Part shown: positions 6,579 through 14,336 of the stretch, in pieces
Layout of the letters: each line of letters starts with the position of its first letter
Position numbering within the stretch: the first letter of the stretch is position 1
From: Cyclostephanos tholiformis
Taxonomy: Eukaryota > Bacillariophyta > Thalassiosirophyceae > Thalassiosirales > Thalassiosiraceae
Assembly: GCA_036939975.1 (NCBI GenBank)
Contig: JALLPB010001753.1
Location: forward strand, 1-14,336
Reading direction: 5' to 3'
DNA length: 14,336 nucleotides
Program-made: the position numbers and the translations under genes
Notes under the pieces: generated by a model
What the model was told of the DNA's origin: nothing
Seen by the model: the letters and a program-made list of their open reading frames with translations, nothing else
Databases searched by the model: none

Positions 6579-8200
6579 ATGCCCTCCCCCTCCTCCTCCT
6601 CCTCCTCCTCCTCCTCCTCCCATCGGATCATTGGGGGTAACAACCCCAAATCGCGCACCATCCTCGTCGTGCTCCTCGCGTCTCTTCTCATCCTCTCGTC
6701 GTTGGCGTCGTCGTCGGTCGTCAATGCCGACGAGGCGACCTGCGCGGACTCCGGCACAACGGCCGCCGTCGACGACGACGAAGACGACGATCCCATCACG
6801 GCCCGTCTGCTCGATTGGCTCCGCGAGAACGGGGCGTACATCAACGAAAAGCTAATCGTGCGTCGCGTGGATCCGAACGATGTCACGTCGCCCCGGGGAG
6901 TATTCGCGACGGACGACATCGACGTCGGCGAGACGGTTTGCGCGATACCGTGGAATCTAATGATAAAGCCGAGCGAGGGGGTCAATCCGAACATATCGAC
7001 GGACGACGATTGCCTGACGTTGGACGCGACCTACGATGCAATACGCGGTGGTGATCGAGGGGAGATTACGCCCTACGCGAGGTACCTGTTGGCGCAGCCG
7101 AGGGATTATTTGCCGTCGTTTTGGTCCGAGGTGAGGGCGTTCGGGAACATTGTATAATTAGACAATACCAATCGAATATATTATTAAATCGCACGCATCG
7201 ACCTGACCGTTATTTTTTTGGGGGGGGGGATGTCATTCATCCACCAGGCTGCTAGGGACCTATTGGGCCAAATGCTACGATCGACGAGGGCGAATCACCT
7301 TACGAAATCCGACCAACTTCCACGTGCGTCCTTTTTTTAATTCTTCGTGTTCTCGCTCCATTCTTTACCCAATTCATCATCCGACGATGCCTCCACCCTT
7401 CGATCACATGCGACTGGACAGCACGCGGCGTGGATGATTTGATAGCTAGAGATGTAATGGATTGGTGCGATATACCGTCGGAGAGAATGAGCGACCCGTT
7501 ATTCCGTCAAGCGGTCATGCTCGTCAAGGCACGCGCGGACTATCATTACATGGTGCCGTTTTACGATATGATGAACCACCACAATGGCAGGCACAACACG
7601 GCACATAAGTACAACCCCTACGGTGGTCATGGCGACGGCGTCATCAAAGAGAATGGGTACGAGATGATCACCACCAGGAAGATCAAGAAGTCGGAGGAGG
7701 TTTATAATTCGTACAATCGCTGTATCATTTGCGATACATACGTTGATCACGTCGGCACGCCGGAAATATTCTACAATTGGGGCTTCGTCGAGGACATGCC
7801 CCAGAGGTGGTTGTTCGACTTCGCGAGGGTGAAGTTCGATTTGAATTGGAGGAATGATGACGATGGCGAACCGACAGGAGATTTGGTCGCGACCTTTCTC
7901 GTCCCACCCTCCGAAAGAGGAATCGCGCTGTTGCAGGAGGAGCTTGATCGTCTCTCGTCATTCGAGACGATCAGGGATGCCGATCCCAAAGACAGGGGCA
8001 TCCCCGCGAGCGAGTGGACGTCGCTATGGCAATATTATGACGCACTTAGTAATGCACTACGCGTTGCCGTGCATCAAAGTAGGGATGGAAGTATGACCGA
8101 TGAAGTATGGAAGCTCGACGACAATTGGTGGGTAAAGGATGGAGCGCTGACCGCGGATAATTATGAAGATCATTACGTGTATCCCATCATAAACGCTTAG
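6579..8200 (+). CDS. SET-domain protein lysine methyltransferase (LSMT/SETD-like), 3 exons
   Basis: Exons 6579-7130, 7248-7323 and 7422-8200 join in phase to give 468 residues. Role from family: transfer of methyl groups from S-adenosylmethionine to lysines of non-histone proteins (Rubisco-LSMT/SETD3/SETD6 class). Seen: poly-Ser start; hydrophobic signal at about 27-50 (ILVVLLASLLILSSLASS); split SET with RGVFATDDIDVGETV at 106-120; the i-SET and SET core YMVPFYDMMNH at 252-262; EEVYNSYN at 301-308 carrying the catalytic-type Tyr; FYNWGFVED at 326-334; then a helical tail like the Rubis-subs-bind domain. The Asn-His pair at 261-262 fits the SET cofactor pocket. The ATG at 6579 gives the signal peptide. 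A secretory signal is odd for this class, and no ASAFAP-type plastid motif follows it. The substrate is unknown. Confidence 0.87.
6588..6620 (+). repeat. (TCC)n microsatellite coding poly-Ser
   Basis: A run of TCC/CTC triplets codes for ten Ser in the N-terminus of the SET protein, before the hydrophobic signal. Triplet length changes would keep frame. Confidence 0.85.
7131..7247 (+). other. SET gene intron 1 (phase 0)
   Basis: The donor is GAG|GTGAGG and the acceptor is CATCCACCAG|GCT. The 117 bases contain stops in all useful frames and a T7 G10 run at 7213-7229. Splicing joins FWSE to AARDLLGQML, the expected helix of this family. Confidence 0.8.
7324..7421 (+). other. SET gene intron 2 (phase 1)
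   Basis: The donor is CCAC|GTGCGT and the acceptor is CTGGACAG|CA, the only AG in the interval that keeps frame. The 98-base intron is T-rich after the donor. The joined codon is C|CA (Pro), giving SDQLPPRGVDDLIARDV. Reading through would stop at TAA 16 bases into the intron. Confidence 0.75.
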
Positions 8201-8512
8201 CTATTGTGAAACATAACATCATGTAATTAGTTTACAAGATTATTTTTTGTCCCTCGCTTGACACTATTCAATTCGACTCTACAGTGGCGTGCAACACTTT
8301 TTGTTGTCAAATTTGCAGGAATTCGAAATCACGCGCCGTCCACACAGTTGCCATCGAGATGAGGTTTTGTAGAACTTGACTGCCCAGACGATTCGTCTTC
8401 CCCCGATTACCTTTTCATCTCGTCGAAACTGCGAAGCAGTAGCCCAGCAAATATGAATATGTATGATCTGAGTAGAAGTAGCCGTTATAAGTCCAGCTAT
8501 ATTTCATATGCA
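8201..8512 (+). other. 3' flank of the SET gene
   Basis: Non-coding by eye. The first 60 bases after the stop are AT-rich (taattagtttacaagattattttttg), consistent with a 3' UTR and polyadenylation. The rest shows no feature I can name. Confidence 0.4.
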
Positions 8513-9022
8513 CTAAACAAAGCCAAAGCCACCACTGCCCTCACTCATAGCATAAACCAATTTGTCGTCCATTTCCTCCTCAGAATTATTAACGGGAAAA
8601 TCGAGGGCATTGAAACATGTGCAGACATCAATGCACCTGCAGGCCCATCGGCCTTTTTGATGCTGAATTTTTGGATTCCTCACATACCCTGCAACTCGCC
8701 GAAACCAGCTAGTGGGACTTTGGAACAGCATGTGACGAATTGCAGGACTGCTGCTTTCTCGCTCCGAGTGAGGGCAAGCAAATGTTCCAAAACCAGCAAA
8801 CCTTTTTGTGTAGCTTGGATAAGGATAAACATCTTCGTGAGCATAACCACACACACACTTACACGCGAAGACACTTGAGACGAAAGCTGGACGATATCCA
8901 TTGCAGTCACCAATTTTCCTAAGATCATAAATGTCCACTTCTGGCATTCCTAAAATCAAGAGTTGCTGCTTCGTGGTGAAATTAGTTCTGCCGCTAAGTC
9001 TCCCCACGATGAAATCGCCCAC
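8513..9022 (-). CDS. Hypothetical Cys-rich ORF, probably incomplete
   Basis: This 169-codon frame has paired Cys motifs: FACKCVCGYAHEDVYPYPSY, FACPH, WACRCIDVCTC. It ends in an acidic then Gly/Phe-rich tail (NNSEEEMDD ... GGFGFV). I do not recognise the family. There is no ATG at its beginning; upstream in frame are three successive TGA codons at about 9026-9034. A real gene would therefore need an upstream exon (an AG lies just before) or would start at an internal Met (residue 26). The opposite strand is also open for 141 codons (8453-8878) but looks less protein-like. It could be a gene fragment, a recent relic or chance. Confidence 0.28.
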   Translation of the reverse strand: MGDFIVGRLSGRTNFTTKQQLLILGMPEVDIYDLRKIGDCNGYRPAFVSSVFACKCVCGYAHEDVYPYPSYTKRFAGFGTFACPHSERESSSPAIRHMLFQSPTSWFRRVAGYVRNPKIQHQKGRWACRCIDVCTCFNALDFPVNNSEEEMDDKLVYAMSEGSGGFGFV

Positions 9023-9597
9023 ATCTCATCATCATTCGGCTCGAGGAACTATGATCGATGAGTGAGAACGTTATTTTCTTGATAAGGAACTTTGCCACAA
9101 CTCAGTGCAAATACAAGTTGCTCTTCAACATGACGATGCACTGCGCCTGATCGAGCGAGGAGGCATTTTATCAGTCTAGCTCTACATGAGAAATTTTCGT
9201 TTTCCTGTAAGCTCGTAACCTGAGTACTTTATCATCAGTTTTACTCGTGGGCCTGCTGTCCAAATTCAAACATGGCTGAGAGAGTAGCTTGGGAAGGATA
9301 GATGAGACTGCTGTTTGTGGGGGATCGGGGCTGTTCGATATCACATAATGAAATTCTTCCGTTCGCTAGTACCGGATAATTGCCGCCCCACGTGTGGGAA
9401 TAGCCAAAACAAGACCCGATAATCGATTGTCGATAGGAAAGGTTCGTCCAACTCTCCAGGAGGAAGATTATGCATGATGAATCGGTGGAGAAAAAGAAAG
9501 GTTGTTTGGTACGCTCTTTCAGTCATACGTTATCATGCTTTAAAAGGTTAGGTTATTCAAATGCCCCCCCCCCCTCGTCAATATCCCCAACACCGCT
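9023..9597. other. Gap between the Cys-rich ORF and RPL10, no gene seen
   Basis: Short ORFs on both strands show no domain or compositional signal. An 11-base C run sits at 9564-9574, 24 bases beyond the RPL10 stop, in the likely 3' UTR. No tRNA or other RNA gene was recognised by eye. Confidence 0.4.
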
Positions 9598-10251
9598 TCA
9601 CTCCTGCCCCGCCAGGAACAAGGCGCTCTTCTCCAACAGACCGTGGCGATTGTGGACCTTGACGATGTTCCCATCAGCGCTCAGCTCTCCGCTCTTCCTC
9701 ATCCTGACGTACTCCTCCCTTGGGTACTTCGTGAAGCCCCACTTGAGGCTCTTGAGGATCTTCTGCCGTCCGGCGAACTTGAACTTGCCGCGACGTATGG
9801 CCTCGATGATGTGGGGCTCGCTCGCGTCCTTCCCCCTCACGGATAGCAATACCTGTCCGATGGAAACGCGGGCGGCGACGCCGATGGGCTTGCCGTACGA
9901 GTGCCTCATGCCGCTCGATAGACGATCGGCGCCCGCGCAGCTCAACATCTTATTCGCGCGGATGACGTGGAAGGGATGGACGCGGACGCGAATGTGATAG
10001 CCGTCCTTGCCGACGGCGTTCGTCAGGTGCTTGTTGATGGCGATGCGACAGGCCTCGAGGGCCTCGCTCGAGATCTGCTGCTTCTCGTCGCAAACGAGAT
10101 GGGCCACGAAGGGGAAGAGGTCGACGGGGGCCTTCTTGGCGCCGACGTCGTAGATCTTGATCTTCGATTCGGGCACGCCGCGGCAGTAGCGCGACTTGAT
10201 GTACGGCTTGTTCTTCTGGTAGCGGTAGCAGCGGAAGGGACGACGACCCAT
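9598..10251 (-). CDS. RPL10: 60S ribosomal protein L10 (uL16)
   Basis: This single-exon gene of 217 residues is close to the family's usual length (about 214). The N-terminus [20 protein letters not shown] and the blocks [57 protein letters not shown] (then MRHSYGKP) and [15 protein letters not shown] are those of eukaryotic uL16. The protein joins the large subunit late in the cytoplasm and helps form the corridor for tRNA between the A and P sites. The start is fixed by the conserved MGRRP. The stop is TGA, which shows that TGA is an ordinary stop in this genome. It is transcribed away from the ion-channel gene, with 968 bases between the two starts. Codon choice is GC-rich, as for a highly expressed gene. 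Confidence 0.97.
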   Translation of the reverse strand: MGRRPFRCYRYQKNKPYIKSRYCRGVPESKIKIYDVGAKKAPVDLFPFVAHLVCDEKQQISSEALEACRIAINKHLTNAVGKDGYHIRVRVHPFHVIRANKMLSCAGADRLSSGMRHSYGKPIGVAARVSIGQVLLSVRGKDASEPHIIEAIRRGKFKFAGRQKILKSLKWGFTKYPREEYVRMRKSGELSADGNIVKVHNRHGLLEKSALFLAGQE

Positions 10252-10699
10252 GGTTGTGTAGAAGATGACGGATAATTACTTTCGGTCGGGTTGTTGGGGA
10301 GGTGGCGAAATTACGCGGGGCAAAAATGAAGGGGTGGGAACAATTTAGTGCGGAGATGTAGCGAGAATGGCGTAGAATGAGCATATGCATCGTAACCGAC
10401 CGACCAACGGGCGAGATGACAAACAATAATATATGAAAAGGGCTAAAGGACGAACAACGAACGAAATGGGGCGGTGGACGCACGACCCTGCTCTTCGCCA
10501 GGAAAGGACAATATCTTCTTTATTTTTCCGGTCGCCCGCCCCCCCCATTATTGACCGACTGATCCGTCCCGACATATGACGGGAAATATCTCCCCCTAGC
10601 ATTTCTACGAACCGATGGAACGGACGACGTCCGCCATGGTCAGTCGCATGCCACTCACCCCCTGGTACCAAGTAAGGTACGATATGAGAGGGCGATTTT

Positions 10700-10736
10700 C
10701 TAATAGGGGCACTCATTAAGGGGGACTCCCTATTAG
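10700..10736. repeat. 9-bp inverted repeat CTAATAGGG/CCCTATTAG
   Basis: The perfect arms at 10700-10708 and 10728-10736 are separated by 19 bases. It is not followed by a T run, so it is not a terminator-like structure. It could be a protein-binding site or part of an old element. Confidence 0.65.
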
Positions 10737-10869
10737 CGAAATAGTAAAGGGGTAAGTGACGAATACATTCCCGCCGTAAGTACATTGTAAGTCCCACTCT
10801 TGGAACCGCCGCTCGGGACTCATCTCAGAGATGGGGTGGGTAAGTAGTAAGAGAAGTACAACAATAATA

Positions 10870-10975
10870 CCTAGGTACTACCTACTATATAATATTGAGT
10901 ACTATAAGTAGGTAGTAGAGTGTACGATATCGTACTATAGTACCTATCATAAGTACATAATATGGTATGATAAAA
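10870..10975. repeat. Palindrome cluster rich in GTAC and CTAC/GTAG
   Basis: The cluster includes TACTACCTACT (10876-10886) with AGTAGGTAGTA (10907-10917), perfect 11-bp arms; GTACGATATCGTAC (10922-10935), a perfect 14-bp palindrome; GTACTATAGTAC (10932-10943), a perfect 12-bp palindrome that overlaps the previous one; and TATCATA (10945-10951) with TATGATA (10966-10972). Related GTAGG/CTAGG units continue to about 10995. The block is AT-rich within a GC-richer surround. Confidence 0.75.
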
Positions 10976-11219
10976 ATACTAGGTAGGTAGGAACTCTCCC
11001 TGGTGGCTAGCTAGTAGTAGTAGCTAACTCCAGCGGGATATGGGGCTCCATCCAGAGTGTGCATGCATTCACCCGCCTCCCCACCATCCCCCGCATCCCC
11101 CGCATCGCCCCCGCCCATCACCGGATGGAGCAATTAATATGCTCATCCTCCCTCGATAAGAATAATATCAATATATATATACATTGTATCCATTGATGAA
11201 AAGTAAAAAATAAGATAAA

Positions 11220-12978
11220 ATGATCCGCCATAGGCCGTCGATTAGCCGCGGGATGTCATTCAGCATGAGAAGATCGACGCTGCACAAGGACGTGAGCGAA
11301 TTTTCCGAATCGTACGATCCATCGACGGAACCCGTCGGTCTCGACATGGGCGGGCACGACACTCACCTGTTGGGACCCAAGACCGTCATGCTGGATTCGT
11401 TCGTGATCGACCTATTGCACGTGGATACCGGGGCGCAGACCTTCCGATTGAAGCTGCTCGTGAATATGGACTGGGAGGACGACGGTACCATCGAACCGGA
11501 AATGAAGCACAGGCGAAATTTGGGACGCAGGGGCTCGGGTTCGGGGGGGGATGGCGACGTGTACAGGACCGGGAAGTACGTACCGCGGAGGGAATATCGC
11601 GAGGATCCACTGTCCACGACTTGGAATCCGAACGTCGTATTGGTGAATGCCATAGCCGACGAATCGCCGGTGGAGGCGGGGTCCAAATTCCATTCGATTA
11701 ACATGCTAAACGGCCGACCGGTCGTATCGCGCAGCGTCATCTACCAGCCCACATGTCGATGCGCATTCTCCTTCGCTAACTTTCCATTCGACGAGACCGA
11801 TTTGGTCGTGAAGTTGAGCTCGAATAAGTGGAATAGCGAGCAGGTGCATTTCATGTGGTCCCATAGATTGAGTGGGGGGGGGAATCATGTCTCGAGGGAT
11901 GCGAGTCATTTGAGGAGAAGCGTCGACTCGAACGCCGTCGGCGGGATCGGCCTTAGCGAGTTCGAGATCGTCACCGTACGCGTAACTACCGGCGAGAAGG
12001 AGGTCGATTGCATGTCCCGATACGACAATGCCGAGGGCGAATTTAGCGAGGCCCATCTCGTGATACGCGTACGGCGGGATCCGTACTCGTATTTACTCCG
12101 CGTCGCTAGCGTTGCCGAGTTGTTAATGTTCCTAGAGGTATTGAGCTTCCTGACACATGATGATGATTTGTGCGGCCGATTCAGTATCAGCGGTACAATA
12201 TTCCTGGCCATGGTTAGCCTGTACGGTCCCATGGCCGACTCGCTACCGAAGGTTAGCGTGGTGACGAGGGTGGATAAATGGTGCGTTTTATCATATATTG
12301 ATGCATTGGGGAGGGGGGGGGGGGGCAATGTCCCATGTGCCGCTTGTATCTTGCTTTACTCTCTCAACATCGTGTTTACTTACCCTCGCGTCCGTCATCC
12401 ATTCCAGGCATGTACAGAATTTCATACTCCTTTTCGCATCCAACGTTGAAAATCTCGTTGCGGTAAGGTTTGCATCTCCATTTTCAAGTTTTGTTTTTGT
12501 GACAAAGCCTGCTGATCTATTCGTTCACGGGGTCTTTTTCTAACCCCTCATTCGGTTTGTCGTCTCCGTCTAAAATAATCCACCTCTTAAGTGTGTCTTC
12601 CGTAAATATATCGAAACCCAATATGACGATATCGTCGAATCTATATTGGCAATTATATACATGTACCTCGTGGCCAAGAATCTATTCTGGTTCATCGAAC
12701 CGTTGAAGGAACGGGAGGATTATGCGTTGTTACTGAAATGGTACGAGGTCAGGGCCGAGTATTTTTGGGATGAATTCCGTCGATTCATTTCGATGATTCG
12801 CCACCCTTGGACTGTAATGTCATGGAACAAGAAAGCGGAAGTCAATAAGGTGATACCCCACGATGGTGGGAAAACAAAACTGGCACTTGCGGCGTGGGCG
12901 GTACAAGCTTTATGTTCTTGGGAGCGTGAAGCGCGGCTGAATAATGAAGATCAACTGAAGAATGAAAAAACAATTTGA
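11220..12978 (+). CDS. Pentameric ligand-gated ion channel (Cys-loop/Pro-loop superfamily), 3 exons
   Basis: Exons 11220-12280, 12408-12462 and 12592-12978 join in phase to 500 residues. Five copies would form a membrane channel opened by an extracellular ligand. Seen in order: beta-sandwich marks FRLKLLVNMDWEDD at 75-88 and WNPNVVLVN at 135-143; the signature loop CAFSFANFPFDETDL at 181-195; M1 about 288-311; M2 about 320-341; the M2-M3 linker SLPKVSVVTRVDKW; M3 about 355-376; a short cytosolic loop of about 12 residues; M4 about 389-407. M2 aligns to known channels by its LPK end, placing Arg at 0', Ser at 2', Thr at 6' and the conserved Leu at 9'. Oddities: Leu replaces the second loop cysteine, the M1 Pro is missing, no signal peptide is visible before about residue 40, and about 93 residues follow M4. 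An upstream exon is possible. Ligand and ion choice cannot be read from the sequence. Confidence 0.85.
12281..12407 (+). other. Channel gene intron 1, splits the M2-M3 junction (phase 2)
   Basis: The donor is AAATG|GTGCGT and the acceptor is CATTCCAG|GCA. The joined codon TG|G is the Trp of DKW, followed by HVQNFILLFA, the start of M3. A run of 13 G lies at 12313-12325 inside the intron. An unspliced reading stays open to 12449 but loses M3 and M4. Confidence 0.85.
12463..12591 (+). other. Channel gene intron 2, after M3 (phase 0)
   Basis: The donor is GCG|GTAAGG and the acceptor is CTCTTAAG|TGT. The 129-base intron contains a T-rich tract and TAA stops. Splicing joins NVENLVA to CVFRKYIETQYDD, leading into M4. 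Confidence 0.8.
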
Positions 12979-13669
12979 TTTGTAAATAATCTCAAGTAAC
13001 TGACGTCTTGATTCCCGAACACATGGCTGAAAGGCGATGCTGTATCGTATCGTTGTCTTCTTTTATATGTAGCAAACTGATCGTCCGTCATCGGCACTGG
13101 CCAATATGTATCATGGACCTTTCCACATCTTGACCACACAAGGTACCCCCTGCACGCTCCAAATCACCAAGGAGCCTAGAGCCTTTTTGTGTACCCATCC
13201 CACATGCACCGCTAGTTTCTTGCCATCTTTTTAATCAAGTTTTTACTTTTGGAGATGCAGCAAAATATATCTCATTCCATTGGATATATACAATAGTGAT
13301 CATTACATCACCACAAGATAATCTTGAATAACATAATCTGTGGAAAATAAGACAAGAAATAGTTGAGAAATTAACAGGACAAGATGGCTAGACTTTTTAT
13401 CTCTTCCCCCAATCTTTCCATTTGAATGACAAATTATACAATTGGAGATTCAGTGAGATATATATATCTCATCAGGATAATCTTGAGTATAATGATGATA
13501 GTGGGATTGTGGCACTTAAGAATGCTTGGAGTAGTGCACAGATGGTCATCAGCATCAGCATCAGGCATTAGGTAATCAAAAATCAAATTTGAGTAATTTT
13601 TTCTAATGGTTACTGTTGCTGTTATTGCTCCCAATGCTTGTTTTGTTTTGATTCTGCAGCAGATTAAGC
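12979..13669. other. AT-rich intergenic DNA with a diverged repeat
   Basis: No gene was recognised. Two related patches occur: about 13250-13334 (ggagatgcag..atatctcat..gataatcttga) and about 13443-13495 (ggagattcag..atatctcat..gataatcttga). The second contains the 18-base perfect palindrome TGAGATATATATATCTCA at 13454-13471. The patches may be part of the retroelement that follows, or older noise. Confidence 0.45.
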
Positions 13670-13689
13670 TACCTAATGTTTTTTGTGGA

Positions 13690-14080
13690 GAAGTGTTTCT
13701 ACTTGTCCACACATCAACCCGAATGCATCAAGCATGTACACGATGGGTGCAGTCCTTACACAGGACAGCACATGAGTATGTTTTCATGTAAGCTCAACAA
13801 TGCCCAGAAATAAACACAGTGATGGGTCAATAATTGCTCACCACTGTCAAAGCATGCAAATACTTTGGAACAATTATTTGTGGATGCGAGCTCAGAATCC
13901 ATAAGAAACACCGAAATCTATGTACAACAACACTTGTCACACCAATTTGTGAGAGCAAAGCATGAGAATATTCCTTGGCACAGAATTTGGCCCCACATTC
14001 ATCCACATCAAGAGGACAGACAACATGGCTGCTGACGACATGAGTCGATTGCCCATGGTAAAGGCTGCACTGGATAATTT
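13690..14080 (+). mobile_element. Degenerate Ty3/gypsy-type reverse transcriptase/RNase H fragment
   Basis: Pieces in order on the plus strand match the end of reverse transcriptase and the RNase H domain: EVFLLVHT at about 13690; MGAVLTQD at 13743-13766 (the YTDAS..GaVl.Q core, with Asn where the first Asp is expected); KLNNAQ at about 13793-13810; LLTTVKACKYFG from 13834; CGCELRIHKKHRNLCTTT at about 13882-13935 (the TDHkNL box, damaged); FGPTFIHIKRTDNMAADDMS at about 13986-14045 (the yikG.dN.vADalSR box). The pieces sit in several frames, with a TAA at 13831-13833 and a frame change near 13960, so the copy cannot be active. The last frame stays open to 14270 without a clear integrase motif. 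The element probably continues beyond the right edge; no LTR was recognised. Confidence 0.75.
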
Positions 14081-14314
14081 TCTGCTACAAAACCAAACAA
14101 ACTCATCGAATCTCCACATATGCACAAAAAGCAGAATAAGAATTAACAACCACATCTCATGCCCCCCCCAAAATTGCCAATTTCCAATATCAACACGTCG
14201 AGCCAATATTAGAGTGCAGGTTGATATTTTGCAATGTTATCATTGCACACTCCCAGCTTTGGCGACATAATGGCACATTGGCATGACATGAGCCCAGAAA
14301 GTTCACTGTAACTT

Positions 14315-14332
14315 GTGTAACAAATGTTACAC
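14315..14332. repeat. Short hairpin at the right edge
   Basis: GTGTAAC (14315-14321) and GTTACAC (14326-14332) are separated by AAAT. The 7-bp perfect arms are adjacent to the window end, so wider context is unknown. Confidence 0.5.
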
Positions 14333-14336
14333 TTTA

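Larger units (their letters stand above)
10252..11219. promoter_or_regulatory. Divergent intergenic region between RPL10 and the channel gene
   Basis: The region must hold both promoters. No domain-bearing ORF is present; the 10345-10797 and 9950-10483 minus frames are shadows. It includes an inverted repeat at 10700-10736, a dense palindrome cluster at 10870-10975, a C-rich block at 11070-11118, and an AT-rich stretch with atatatatata at 11171-11180 about 40 bases before the channel ATG. A TATA-like role for the last is only positional. Confidence 0.5.

Noticed and set aside
8453..8878. Plus-strand ORF of 141 codons
   Set aside because: It lacks any recognisable motif and is antisense to a Cys-patterned frame; neither strand is proven, but this one is weaker.
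9643..10483. Long frames overlapping RPL10 on both strands (9643-9846, 9967-10275, 9950-10483)
   Set aside because: They are shadows of the GC-rich RPL10 coding sequence; none has a domain and RPL10 is unmistakable.
11363..12328. Several minus-strand frames over the channel gene
   Set aside because: They are antisense shadows of exon 1; the plus strand has the complete family pattern.
13434..13712. Minus-strand ORF of 92 codons near the retroelement
   Set aside because: AT-rich chance frame with no domain; the relic motifs are on the plus strand.
1..14336. tRNA, rRNA, CRISPR arrays and bacterial operon signals
   Set aside because: None was seen by eye; the window is eukaryotic with introns, and no T-arm-like GGTTCGA box with a matching acceptor stem was found.

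Overview
This looks like nuclear DNA of a eukaryotic alga, most likely a diatom and perhaps a centric one. The reasons are short introns (about 80-130 bases) with GT..AG ends, a large LRR membrane protein whose LRR cap, Cys-rich C-flank and C-terminal membrane domain resemble a family I know from diatoms, and a eukaryotic ribosomal protein uL16. The species call is inference; no search was possible.

Left third (about 1-5100, minus strand): a large broken receptor-like gene. Its pieces, in transcript order, are an acidic N-terminus and membrane segment, a kringle domain, a Ser/Thr/Pro linker, Cys-rich repeats, two LRR blocks and a membrane domain. It carries many stops and frame shifts, yet three introns still splice in perfect phase. 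I read it as a DNA-level pseudogene that decayed recently. The 5.1-6.6 kb stretch has no convincing gene but holds a diverged direct repeat, an inverted repeat and a strong hairpin.

Middle (6579-12978), three intact genes: (1) plus strand, a three-exon SET-domain lysine methyltransferase of the Rubisco-LSMT/SETD type with a secretory signal; (2) minus strand, single-exon RPL10 (uL16); (3) plus strand, divergent from RPL10, a three-exon pentameric ligand-gated ion channel of about 500 residues with a one-cysteine 'Cys-loop'. A doubtful Cys-rich ORF lies on the minus strand at 8513-9022. The 970 bases between RPL10 and the channel are packed with GTAC/CTAC-rich palindromes.

Right end (12979-14336): AT-rich, repeat-bearing DNA followed by a degenerate Ty3/gypsy-type reverse-transcriptase/RNase H fragment that runs toward the window edge.

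The genes do not form a pathway; this is ordinary eukaryotic gene order. The most interesting items are the ion channel, the kringle-LRR relic with its pattern of in-frame TGA codons at Cys/Trp positions, and the palindrome cluster in the divergent promoter region.
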